The notes beneath the pieces are model-generated. The model was given only the letters and a program-made list of their open reading frames with translations, had not been told where the DNA came from and ran no database searches. Below, piece by piece: positions 17,473 through 26,386 of a DNA stretch of 64,000 bases; positions within the stretch are counted from its first letter, which is position 1; every line of letters begins with the position of its first letter. The position numbers and the translations under genes are program-made. Where the stretch lies: positions 1 through 64,000 of the forward strand of contig JBFWNY010000007.1 in NCBI GenBank assembly GCA_050250815.1, read 5' to 3'. This DNA comes from JAEUMD01 sp050250815 (GTDB lineage: Bacteria > Pseudomonadota > Alphaproteobacteria > Rhizobiales > Hyphomicrobiaceae).

Positions 17473-18324
17473 ATGGGGGACGGGGACGTGCTCGTCTTCG
17501 GCGGGCCGTATTCCAACATCGAGGCGACGCGAGCGATGCGCGCCCGCGCCCGTGAGCTGTCCATTCCGCCCGAGCGTACCATCTGCACCGGCGACGTGGT
17601 GGCCTACGGGGCTGACCCGAATGCCACCTGCGCGGAAGTGCGCGATTGGGGCTGCCACGTCATTGCCGGCAACTGCGAGGTTCAACTCGCCGCTGGTGCC
17701 GCCGACTGCGGCTGCGGGTTCGAGGACGGCACAGCGTGCGATCAACTCTCCCGCGGCTGGTACCCCTATGCCGATGCAACCCTCGACCGGCAGCACCGCC
17801 TGTGGATGGCGAGGCTCCCCGGACGATTGAATTTCACCGTCGCGGGCTTCCGCTTCGCGGTGGTGCACGGAGCCGAAAGTGACATAGCGCGATTTCTGTT
17901 CGCCGGTTCGCCCGCTGCCGAGAAGGCGGCAGAGGCGGAACGGCTGGGGGCCGACATCGTGCTCGCCGGACATTGCGGCATCCCCTTTGCCGAGGTCGTC
18001 GCAGGAAGTGGACATCCCAAGCTCTGGTTTAATGCCGGCGTCATCGGCATGCCGGCCAACGACGGCACGTTGGATGGCTGGTACGGCGTGATTTCGCCAG
18101 ACGGAAAGGCGGGCGGCAACGGCCACCGCCCGTTACGTTTCTCCCTGCACCGGCTGTCCTACGACGCTGCCGAAGCCGCCGCATCGCTCGAGCGCGCCGG
18201 CTCCGCTCCGGAGTATGCGTGCGCGCTGCGCACAGGCATGTGGCCGAGTCTCGACGTTTTGCCTCCGGCGGAGCGCGCGGCGAGGGGCGTGCCGTTGAAA
18301 GAGGCTGCGATGACATTCCCGTGA
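17473..18324 (+). CDS. Metallophosphoesterase-family protein lacking the DxH motif
   Basis: The product is 283 aa from the ATG at 17473 (a GTG eight codons upstream is an alternative; neither has a strong ribosome site). Calcineurin-like motifs are present in order: GDVVAY (Asp41), GNCE (Asn67), VVHG (His132) and GHCG (His167). The first motif, normally DxHxN at the end of strand 1, is replaced by VFGGPYSN at residues 8-15. A Cys cluster DCGCGFEDGTAC (79-90) is unusual. The ending YACALRTGMWPSLDVLPPAE looks like a family signature. Some metal ligands are lost, so substrate and even catalysis are uncertain. The next gene, 112 bases on, is a symporter on the same strand. Confidence 0.78.
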   Translation: MGDGDVLVFGGPYSNIEATRAMRARARELSIPPERTICTGDVVAYGADPNATCAEVRDWGCHVIAGNCEVQLAAGAADCGCGFEDGTACDQLSRGWYPYADATLDRQHRLWMARLPGRLNFTVAGFRFAVVHGAESDIARFLFAGSPAAEKAAEAERLGADIVLAGHCGIPFAEVVAGSGHPKLWFNAGVIGMPANDGTLDGWYGVISPDGKAGGNGHRPLRFSLHRLSYDAAEAAASLERAGSAPEYACALRTGMWPSLDVLPPAERAARGVPLKEAAMTFP

Positions 18325-18436
18325 CGACCGGCGATGTCGGATTCAATTCTGCGCCAGCACGGCGCTGCGGCGATGGCGGCCGGGCCTCCGGCCTTGCTAG
18401 GAAAGCGTAACGCTCGACAAACCCGAAAGGCGCCTC

Positions 18437-19846
18437 ATGTCGGACAGTCTTCTCGTTCTCGCAGCCACCACTGCCGTGCTGGCGCTGGTGAGCATCTACC
18501 TGTCGCCGGCAGCACGCTCCACCGATGCATTCTTCAACGGGCGTGACGAGACCGGACGCGCACCGGGCGTTCTTTCGCTCACGTTCTCACAGGTGACCAC
18601 CTGGATCTTCGCGCGTTCGATCATGAACGCGGCAATTCTGGGCTACGCATACGGTATAGGCGGCGCGCTTGCCTACGCGGCCTACTACCTGTCGTTTCTC
18701 ACCGGCGCCTGGATCATCGCAAGCCTGCGCTTCCGTCACGGCTACGGCAGCGTGCAGGCGTTTTTGTCGGACCGCTTCGGCGTTGCCGGAACGACGAGCT
18801 ACAACTTCGTCGTCGGCGTGCGGTTGCTATCGGAGGTTTTCGCCAACCTGCTCGTCATAGGCCTCATCTTCGGCACCACCGGCTCGATGGCCTATGTCGC
18901 CTCGATCCTGATCGTGGGCGTCGTGACGGTCGGCTACTCGCTGCTGGGCGGTCTCAGCGCGTCGATCCGCACCGACGTCTTCCAGATGGCACTGTTTCTT
19001 GTCGTGCTCGCTGCTCTCATGGCAGTGGCGGTCGGCACGGGCACCTTCGATGTCGCGCACATGATGGCGTCCACCCCGAATGCAGCGAGCCCGGGCTGGG
19101 TCCTGCTGGCGGTCGCGCTGCTGCAGGTGTGGAGTTACCCGATGCACGATCCGGTCATGATGGACCGCGGCTTCATCGCCGACCGTCGCACGACGATGGC
19201 GAGCTTCTATAACGCCGCCTGGCTGTCGACGCTGTGCATCCTGGCATTCGGACTACTGGGCGTGTGGGCCGGACTCAACAAGCTGTCGGGTGAGAGCTTC
19301 GTGCCGACGCTTGCGCGACTGATCGGCGAGTGGCCGATGCTGCTGTTCAATGTCGCCCTGGTCGTCTCGTGCATGTCGACGCTGGACTCCACGTTCTCGA
19401 GCACCGCGAAGCTGACGGTCATCGACATGCGGCTGGGCAAGCCGACCATGGCCAACGGGCGGATCGCCATGCTGGCCTTCTTTCTGGGCGGTCTTGCCAT
19501 GGTGTTCCTCGGCTCGAAGGATCTGTTCGAGGCCGTCGCGGTTTCGGGTTCGGCGTCGATGTTCCTCGCCCCCGTTGTCGTGATCTCGTTATGGATGGGA
19601 CGTGACAACGTTCCGGTGTGGAGCTACGTCGCGGCGTTCCTTGCGGCGATGGCCGCCGCAGTCCTCTACTTCACCGAAAGCTCCGGCTATACCGACTATG
19701 TGGGGCCGCTGACAGGCGTGACGCACAAGTACGCCAAGCTGCTCGTGCTGTCGGTTGCGACACTCGTTATCGGCTTCGGCGCCTTTGCCATCGGCATTCT
19801 GACCGGTGGCGAGCGGCGCCCCGCCGTCGCGGGCGGGGACGCCTAA
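18437..19846 (+). CDS. Sodium:solute symporter family (SSS) transporter
   Basis: A 469-aa integral membrane protein with the LeuT-like SSS layout of about 13 helices. Recognisable segments are TDAFFNGRDETGRAPG after helix 1, the unwound region FSQVTTWIFARSIMN, GYSLLGGLSASIRTDVFQ, and the sodium-site stretch VVSCMSTLDSTFSSTAKL. Substrate cannot be read from sequence; SSS members carry amino acids, sugars, organic acids or urea. It probably forms a unit with the upstream phosphoesterase. A strong hairpin follows the stop. Confidence 0.9.
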   Translation: MSDSLLVLAATTAVLALVSIYLSPAARSTDAFFNGRDETGRAPGVLSLTFSQVTTWIFARSIMNAAILGYAYGIGGALAYAAYYLSFLTGAWIIASLRFRHGYGSVQAFLSDRFGVAGTTSYNFVVGVRLLSEVFANLLVIGLIFGTTGSMAYVASILIVGVVTVGYSLLGGLSASIRTDVFQMALFLVVLAALMAVAVGTGTFDVAHMMASTPNAASPGWVLLAVALLQVWSYPMHDPVMMDRGFIADRRTTMASFYNAAWLSTLCILAFGLLGVWAGLNKLSGESFVPTLARLIGEWPMLLFNVALVVSCMSTLDSTFSSTAKLTVIDMRLGKPTMANGRIAMLAFFLGGLAMVFLGSKDLFEAVAVSGSASMFLAPVVVISLWMGRDNVPVWSYVAAFLAAMAAAVLYFTESSGYTDYVGPLTGVTHKYAKLLVLSVATLVIGFGAFAIGILTGGERRPAVAGGDA

Positions 19847-19873
19847 CGCTCAACGGCCGCCTGGAAACGCACA

Positions 19874-19903
19874 GCGGCCGGCCTCCGTGCGGAGACCGGC
19901 CGC
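19874..19903. terminator. Bidirectional terminator between symporter and small secreted protein
   Basis: A near-perfect hairpin: GCGGCCGG pairs with CCGGCCGC, with an inner CTCCG/CGGAG stem across a 2-base loop and one mismatch. It lies between convergent stop codons at 19846 and 19924, so it can serve both. T tracts are short. Confidence 0.7.
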
Positions 19904-19923
19904 CGCGTCTTGCGCCGTTACGA

Positions 19924-20223
19924 TCAGTGGTGACGGCGACGGTAATGCCCACGGCGACCGTCGTAGTCATGGCGCTGGCCGAAGCGGAGGCGGAACACCG
20001 GGCGGCTATGGACCGAGCAGGCGACGCGGCCGCCGTACGGCAGGCTGCGGTGCCAGCCCCAGCGGCCGAGCTGGCAGCTGCGATGCACGCCGTGCACCTT
20101 CACGATACCGCTGGCGTCACCGGCCTTGGTGCCGGCGAGTGCGCCCATGGGCGCCGCCGATGCCATGCCGGCGGACCCGGCGATGAGGACGGCAGCCACA
20201 GCTGCGATCTTTGCAAGCTTCAT
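19924..20223 (-). CDS. Small secreted protein of unknown function
   Basis: The product is 99 aa with a clear signal peptide (MKLAKIAAVAAVLIAGSAG then MASAAP, cleavage near ASA-AP). The mature part is basic, rich in His, Arg and Gly (CQLGRWGWHRSLPYGGRVAC) and ends YRRRHH. It has two Cys that could form a disulfide. GGGAG sits ten bases before the ATG. Short GWH-type cationic secreted proteins like this are frequent in Hyphomicrobiales, but I know no function. Confidence 0.65.
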   Translation of the reverse strand: MKLAKIAAVAAVLIAGSAGMASAAPMGALAGTKAGDASGIVKVHGVHRSCQLGRWGWHRSLPYGGRVACSVHSRPVFRLRFGQRHDYDGRRGHYRRRHH

Positions 20224-20350
20224 GATCTTTTTTCTCCCTGAACTGGACGCCGGAGCTTTGGCGTCATGAACAGGAAACGGGAGGCTGCACGGCTTCCGTC
20301 GTGCCGCGCACTACATCATGAAGATACCTCGCGCAGGCCACAAACCCGCC

Positions 20351-20818
20351 TCAGCCGCGACCGCGGTAGGGCGCCACGCCCTGGTCGGGCAGCCAAACGC
20401 CGGGCGGGCATTCGCCAGCCTGCCAGAACACGTCGATGGGAATGCCGCCACGCGGATACCAGTAGCCGCCGATGCGCAGGAAATGCGGATCGAGCAGAGT
20501 GGCGAGGCGCTTGCCGATGGCGACCGTGCAATCCTCGTGAAACGCGCCATGATTGCGGAAGGAGGCGAGATACAGCTTCAGCGACTTCGACTCGACGATC
20601 CAAGTCCGCGGCACATAGTCGATCACCAGATGGGCGAAGTCGGGCTGGCCGGTGACGGGACACAGCGAGGTGAATTCCGGCGCGGTGAAACGCGCGACGT
20701 ACAGCGTATCGGTGTGGGGGTTTGCGACCCGCTCCAGCACGGCGCGTTCCGGGCTGTCGGGGAGAGGGACCTGCTTGCCGAGAAGCTGCGGCCCGGCGGC
20801 CGGTACCTTGCGTCCCAT
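20351..20818 (-). CDS. queF: NADPH-dependent 7-cyano-7-deazaguanine reductase QueF
   Basis: A 155-aa single-domain QueF that reduces preQ0 nitrile to preQ1 amine in queuosine synthesis, using two NADPH. The catalytic Cys53 and Asp60 are in SLCPVTGQPDFAHL. The QueF motif ESKSLKLYLASF (from 76) binds cofactor, followed by NHGAFHEDC. The start ATG at 20818 lies four bases after the queD stop, so the two are translationally linked; an in-frame TTG upstream overlaps queD and is less likely. Confidence 0.95.
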   Translation of the reverse strand: MGRKVPAAGPQLLGKQVPLPDSPERAVLERVANPHTDTLYVARFTAPEFTSLCPVTGQPDFAHLVIDYVPRTWIVESKSLKLYLASFRNHGAFHEDCTVAIGKRLATLLDPHFLRIGGYWYPRGGIPIDVFWQAGECPPGVWLPDQGVAPYRGRG

Positions 20819-20822
20819 CGTA

Positions 20823-21245
20823 CTATTCCGCGGCAAGCCGATGGGCCGAGCGCGACGGGCCGCGATAGATGCAGCCCTCGCGACAGCTGTCGCGCGCGAT
20901 CTCGATCTCGGCGAGGCCCGGTACGCGGTTGGCGATACGGTCCCACAGCCACATCGCGATCAGCTCGAGCGTCGGCGCAGCCAGCCCCTCGACGTCGTTG
21001 AGCATGCGGTGGTCGAGCGCTTCGCGCGCGTCGGCGACGGCGGACGACAGGTCGTCGAAATGCAGGACGACGCCGGTCGACGGATCGGGTTCGCCCGAGA
21101 TCGTGACGCGGGCCCGGAACGAGTGGCCGTGGACACGCGAGTTGGGGTGCCCGAGCGGAGCGCTGGGCAGGAAGTGGGCGGCCTCGAAATTGAACTCTCG
21201 GTAGATCAGCATCGCATTCGGCGTGGTTTCAGGGACGGGGCTCAT
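20823..21245 (-). CDS. queD: 6-carboxy-5,6,7,8-tetrahydropterin synthase QueD
   Basis: A 140-aa enzyme converting dihydroneopterin triphosphate to 6-carboxytetrahydropterin. Zinc ligands are His24 (EAAHFLP), His39 and His41 (RVHGHSF). The catalytic DHRMLND and PTLELIAMWLWDRI motifs are present. The Cys expected near HGHSF in some QueD proteins is not where I would expect it; Asn35 occupies that stretch (LGHPNSRVHG). The ATG at 21245 is preferred; an internal ATG at 21212 also fits. Middle gene of queE-queD-queF. Confidence 0.93.
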   Translation of the reverse strand: MSPVPETTPNAMLIYREFNFEAAHFLPSAPLGHPNSRVHGHSFRARVTISGEPDPSTGVVLHFDDLSSAVADAREALDHRMLNDVEGLAAPTLELIAMWLWDRIANRVPGLAEIEIARDSCREGCIYRGPSRSAHRLAAE

Positions 21246-21416
21246 TGCTCTGCCCGCATCTGCGCTGGCTTCTACCGGCCCCGGCCCGGCAGGGCAATAC
21301 CGGCGGTGTGGGCCTGCTGGGACCGGAACCTGGGCGGCAGGGGCAAGGAGCGGCCTTGACCGCCGGCGTCGCTGCAACCGCCGTCATCGTGCCCGCACAA
21401 CGGGCAGCAGCAGCCT

Positions 21417-22046
21417 TCAGGGAATGCCGAGCAGCTTGTGGGTCTGAAGCGACAGGCGCCATTCAGGATTGGCCTTGCAGAAGGCCACCGCGGCGTCGGT
21501 GTTCTTCTTGAGGTCGGGGCCGTCCATCGGCTGGATGAAACGGGTGCGGAAATCGAGGTCGAGGCAATCCTCGGGGCTGAGGCCGACCTGCGGATAGACG
21601 AGTTTCAGCTCGTCCCCCGAGCGCTGGACCAGTTTCGTGCCGGCCTTTGGACTGACGCAGATCCAGTCGATTGCGCGCGGCACGCGGATCGTGCCGTTTG
21701 TCTCGATCGCGACCTCGAAACCCTCCTCGTGCAGGGCGGTGATGAGCGGCAGGTCCACCTGCAGCATCGGCTCGCCGCCGGTCAGCACGACCAGCGAGGG
21801 AGCGGCCTCATCGCCCGCCGCGGCGGCAATGGCATCCACCAGGTCGGCGGGCCGCTTGAACTTGCCGCCGCCGGGCCCGTCCGTGCCGACGAACTGGGTA
21901 TCGCAGAACGTGCACTGGGCGGCGTTGCGGTCCTGCTCGAGCCCGCTCCACAGGTTGCAGCCCGCGAAACGGCAGAAGATCGCGGGGCGCCCGGCATTCG
22001 CGCCCTCTCCCTGCAGCGTGTAGAAGATCTCCTTGATCTGGTACAT
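21417..22046 (-). CDS. queE: 7-carboxy-7-deazaguanine synthase QueE (radical SAM)
   Basis: A 209-aa radical SAM enzyme that contracts 6-carboxytetrahydropterin to 7-carboxy-7-deazaguanine. The N-terminus IKEIFYTLQGEG is characteristic. The iron-sulfur cysteines are Cys30, Cys45 and Cys48, a CX14CX2C arrangement instead of CX3CX2C; this variant is known from other QueE proteins. LTGGEPMLQ binds SAM, and the end TRFIQPMDGP and SLQTHKLLGIP are family-typical. First gene of the leftward que operon, 171 bases before queD. Confidence 0.95.
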   Translation of the reverse strand: MYQIKEIFYTLQGEGANAGRPAIFCRFAGCNLWSGLEQDRNAAQCTFCDTQFVGTDGPGGGKFKRPADLVDAIAAAAGDEAAPSLVVLTGGEPMLQVDLPLITALHEEGFEVAIETNGTIRVPRAIDWICVSPKAGTKLVQRSGDELKLVYPQVGLSPEDCLDLDFRTRFIQPMDGPDLKKNTDAAVAFCKANPEWRLSLQTHKLLGIP

Positions 22047-22141
22047 GGCGGCGACATCTGGAGAGCGTTGCGGTTACTGTCAAGCGCAGCGCGCGAGGGC
22101 TGATGCAACGCGACCGGATCGGCGAGGGAAGCGAGAGAGCC

Positions 22142-22855
22142 ATGCCCCACGGGTCGGGACGCTTCAGATACTACGACCTCGTCATGGCGGCCTTCGTGAC
22201 GGTGCTGATCTGCTCGAACCTGATCGGTCCGGCCAAGATCGCCGCAATCGACCTGCCCGTACTGGGGGCCTTCGTTTTCGGCTCAGGCGTGCTGTTCTTC
22301 CCCATTTCCTACGTCTTCGGCGACGTCCTGACGGAGGTCTACGGCTACGCGCGGGCGCGCCGGGTGATCTGGACGGGCTTTGCCGCGCTGGCCTTTGCCA
22401 GCCTGATGGCGGCAGTCGTCGTCGCACTGCCCCCCGCGCCGTTCTGGCAGAACCAGAGCGCCTACGAGATCGCCTTCGGTAGCGCCTGGCGTGTGGTCGG
22501 CGCCTCGATGATTGCCTACTTCTGCGGCGAGTTCGTCAATTCCTACGTGCTTGCCAAGATGAAGGTCTGGACGGCGGGCCGCTGGCTGTGGATGCGGACG
22601 ATCGGGTCGACGATCTTCGGTGAAGCCGTCGATAGCGCGCTGTTCTATCCGCTTGCCTTCTACAACTCGGGTGTCATTCCCAACGAGGCGTTGCCGCATG
22701 TCATGCTTGCGCAGTTCCTGCTGAAGACGCTGGTCGAGATCGTGTTCACGCCGCTGACCTACCGCATCGTCGGATTTCTGAAACGCGCGGAGGGCGTCGA
22801 CCATTACGATCGCGACACGGACTTCTCGCCTTTCAAGCTCGACGCGGGCTCATGA
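22142..22855 (+). CDS. yhhQ: Queuosine precursor transporter (YhhQ/DUF165 family)
   Basis: A 237-aa integral membrane protein with about six helices. Family motifs: VTVLICSNLIGPAKI in helix 1, FPISYVFGDVLTEVYGYARARRVIW, YFCGEFVNSYVLAKMK, and the RTIGSTIFGEAVDSALFYP region. YhhQ imports preQ0/preQ1 for salvage. I use the ATG at 22142; one 39 bases upstream is possible. It is divergent from queE with about 95 bases between starts, so the two could share control. Confidence 0.93.
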   Translation: MPHGSGRFRYYDLVMAAFVTVLICSNLIGPAKIAAIDLPVLGAFVFGSGVLFFPISYVFGDVLTEVYGYARARRVIWTGFAALAFASLMAAVVVALPPAPFWQNQSAYEIAFGSAWRVVGASMIAYFCGEFVNSYVLAKMKVWTAGRWLWMRTIGSTIFGEAVDSALFYPLAFYNSGVIPNEALPHVMLAQFLLKTLVEIVFTPLTYRIVGFLKRAEGVDHYDRDTDFSPFKLDAGS

Positions 22856-22926
22856 CAACTGTCGGCACGCTCACCGGCGCGCACCCGCACAAGCCCCGAA
22901 CGGATGAGTCCGATGACGGGAAATCG

Positions 22927-24216
<1,290 letters not shown>

Positions 24217-24375
24217 GCTGAAGCTCCCACGTTTTGCGTTCGTTGGGGCCCTCGCCTGGGCCCGGGTGGCGTTGTCGTGCGGGTTTGTAGACTGCTTCCG
24301 CGGCCGGGCAAAGCCCCGAAAGGATGGCGCCGAACCCACCCTTTGGGGGTGTGCACAGCCGACAAAACGAGCGGT

Positions 24376-24813
24376 TCAGGGGAGCGGGCTCAGCAATTGC
24401 AGCGTGCGTGGGCAGGCCACCCCTCCGCAGACCTTGTCGCGTGCCGACGCATAGATGCTGCCGGGGCCCGCCGCCTCGGCGAACAGCGTCATGCAAGAGC
24501 AGAATTTCAGGTCGTCGGGCGTTCCGAAGATCGATCGAAGCGGACGGTCCTCAAGTTCGAGTACGCGGCGTGTGGCCTTCTCCAAGCGGGGGCCAAGCAC
24601 GGGATGCGCGAGATAGGCACGGGCCTCTTCCAGCGACGAAATGCCGAAGGTCCAGGCCATCGGGCTGCTACCCAGCCCACGCATTTGCGGAAACACGAAC
24701 CACATCCAGTGCGACGTCTTCCGCCCCGCGGTCAGTTCGACCATTGCGTCTGCGAAGACGTGTTCTTGCGCGGCGACGAAACGCGCCAGGTCGAATGGAG
24801 AGGGCGTTGACAT
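24376..24813 (-). CDS. DUF1810 family protein
   Basis: A 145-aa protein with the DUF1810 signature: FDLARFVAAQEHVFADAMVEL, KTSHWMWFVFPQMRGLG, an arch of helices (EARAYLAHPVLGPRL), and DDLKFCSCMTLFAEA. The family is widespread and all-helical, related in structure to ADP-ribose/NADAR-like proteins; the biochemical role is not established. Transcribed leftward between eno and queC, with no visible partnership. Confidence 0.92.
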   Translation of the reverse strand: MSTPSPFDLARFVAAQEHVFADAMVELTAGRKTSHWMWFVFPQMRGLGSSPMAWTFGISSLEEARAYLAHPVLGPRLEKATRRVLELEDRPLRSIFGTPDDLKFCSCMTLFAEAAGPGSIYASARDKVCGGVACPRTLQLLSPLP

Positions 24814-24925
24814 CGCTCATCCCGGCAGCCATGTGATCGACCTGATCAGCCTAATGCGCCAGTCGCGCGGGTGCACGCGCTTGGCCGCATGTCAGCGCGA
24901 ATTGGCCCAACGGAACCTGCAAGTG

Positions 24926-25645
24926 ATGATCGAAAGCACAGCCCTTGTGCTGTTCTCAGGCGGGCAGGATTCAACCGTCTGCCTCGCTCATGCGCTCGAC
25001 ACTCATGCGCACGTCGAGACGATCGGTTTTGCCTACGGACAGCGGCACGCCATCGAGCTTGAGACGCGCCTCGACGTGCTGGATCGCCTGCGCACCGCGT
25101 TCCCGGCCTGGGCGCCCCGTCTTGGACCCGACCACGTGCTGGAGCTGCCCACGCTCGGCCGCATCTCCGAGACGAGCCTCACGCGCGGCATGGCCATCGA
25201 GATGGCGACGGGTGGCCTGCCCAACACCTTCGTGCCGGGCCGCAACCTGCTGTTTTTCACCTACGCGGCCGCGCTCGGCTACCGGCGCGGTATCACCACG
25301 CTGATCGGCGGCATGTGCGAGACCGACTACTCGGGCTATCCCGACTGCCGTCAGGGCACGCTCGACGCACTTGCCAGCGCCATATCGCTCGGCACGGACA
25401 AGGACTTTGAGATCGTCACGCCGCTGATGCATGTCGACAAGGCCGGCACCTGGGCGATGGCCGAGCACTTGGGCGGGGACGCGCTCGTGGACATCATCGT
25501 CGAGGCGACGCATACCTGCTACCTGGGCGACCGGGAAACGCGCCATGCCTGGGGCTGCGGTTGCGGTACATGCCCCGCGTGCGAGCTGAGACGCAAAGGG
25601 TGGGAAACATGGCAGCGAGCGAGGACATCCGCGCCGACCTCCTGA
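24926..25645 (+). CDS. queC: 7-cyano-7-deazaguanine synthase QueC
   Basis: A 239-aa ATP-dependent enzyme turning 7-carboxy-7-deazaguanine and ammonia into preQ0. The PP-loop FSGGQDSTVC is at 10-19. GFAYGQRHAIELE and VPGRNLLFFTYAAALGYRRG are family segments. A C-terminal zinc site is formed by Cys residues in TCYLGD and CGCGTCPACELR. The tail overlaps the next gene by 37 bases. The ATG is preceded directly by an in-frame GTG, so the true start may be one codon earlier. Separate from the queEDF operon. Confidence 0.96.
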   Translation: MIESTALVLFSGGQDSTVCLAHALDTHAHVETIGFAYGQRHAIELETRLDVLDRLRTAFPAWAPRLGPDHVLELPTLGRISETSLTRGMAIEMATGGLPNTFVPGRNLLFFTYAAALGYRRGITTLIGGMCETDYSGYPDCRQGTLDALASAISLGTDKDFEIVTPLMHVDKAGTWAMAEHLGGDALVDIIVEATHTCYLGDRETRHAWGCGCGTCPACELRRKGWETWQRARTSAPTS

Positions 25646-25875
25646 CGGCTGTGGACGCGGCACTCGCCGGCCGCTGGAACGAGGTGCACGCCATTGTCCA
25701 GCGCCACGAGGGCAAGCCGATCGCAGACTGGCTGCATGCGGTCCACCACAAGGTCGAGGGCGATGCGGCCAACGCGCGGTACTGGTATGCGCGCACGCAC
25801 ATGGACTACGAGCGCTTCCCGGATGCGAAGATCGAACTGCGCGCCATCCTACACGAGCTCAATCACGAGAGTTGA
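25609..25875 (+). CDS. Small helical protein of unknown function
   Basis: The product is 88 aa. The start at 25609 lies inside the end of queC and is chosen for its GGGTGGGA ribosome site. Content looks real: amphipathic helices with LLTAVDAALAGRWNEVHAIVQRHEG (seen as AALAGRWNEVHAIVQRH), DWLHAVHHKVEGDAANARYWY and a helical C-terminus LRAILHELN. The repeated helix pairs with W and Y resemble TPR-like packing. Translational coupling to queC suggests co-expression, not a proven pathway role. Confidence 0.7.
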   Translation: MAASEDIRADLLTAVDAALAGRWNEVHAIVQRHEGKPIADWLHAVHHKVEGDAANARYWYARTHMDYERFPDAKIELRAILHELNHES

Positions 25876-25911
25876 GTGCATGGGCGCGCGGCAGCGAAAG
25901 GGCGGCGCACG

Positions 25912-26286
25912 ATGACGGGCGAAAATGGAGAGACCGACGGCATGACGAGTAACGCTCTCATCATCCGGTTCGACGACTACGCCAAGCGTTGCGGCAACGG
26001 CGGGGCGGCCGACGGCGGCCAGCTGCAGGCGCTTGCCGATCATCTCGACGGCGTGCTGACCGCCGACGGCCTGGGTGAGCTCGACGGCTACGAGCTGGCG
26101 CATGACGGCAGCGTCGGCACGATCTACCTTTACGGGGAGGATGCGCGCGCCATGTACGCCGCCGTGAAGGATGCGCTCGAAGCCTCACCGGTCACGCGCG
26201 GCGGCATGGCGTTCCTCTACTTCGGTGACGTGACCGACGATGCGACGGAAGTCGAGGAGATCGAGATTGCCGACGCACCGGCTTGA
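25912..26286 (+). CDS. Acidic protein of unknown function
   Basis: The product is 124 aa from the ATG at 25912 with AAGGGCGGCG upstream. It is acidic, contains two gly-rich turns (RCGNGGAADGGQLQAL), a strand-rich centre (YELAHDGSVGTIYLYGEDA) and a C-terminus of alternating acidic residues (VTDDATEVEEIEIAD). I do not recognise the family. It follows the previous small gene by 36 bases, so queC and both small genes probably form one transcript. Confidence 0.62.
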   Translation: MTGENGETDGMTSNALIIRFDDYAKRCGNGGAADGGQLQALADHLDGVLTADGLGELDGYELAHDGSVGTIYLYGEDARAMYAAVKDALEASPVTRGGMAFLYFGDVTDDATEVEEIEIADAPA

Positions 26287-26326
26287 CCGATCCTCGCCGT
26301 ACTGCAGCGGCCTCAAAAGAAAAACG

Positions 26327-26351
26327 AAAGGCCGGGGATAGCCCGGCCTTT
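26327..26351. terminator. Bidirectional terminator between the queC unit and icd
   Basis: Perfect 10-bp stem AAAGGCCGGG/CCCGGCCTTT with loop GATAG. On the minus strand it is followed by CGTTTTTCTTTT, a good T tract for icd; on the plus strand by CTGACTTCTTTT. Genes converge on it from both sides. Confidence 0.88.
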
Positions 26352-26386
26352 CTGACTTCTTTTCTCAGGGTGAAGGGCGTGACGCC

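Noticed and set aside
22047..22141. preQ1 riboswitch before queE or yhhQ
   Set aside because: I looked for the compact pseudoknot with an A-rich tail overlapping a ribosome site and did not find it.
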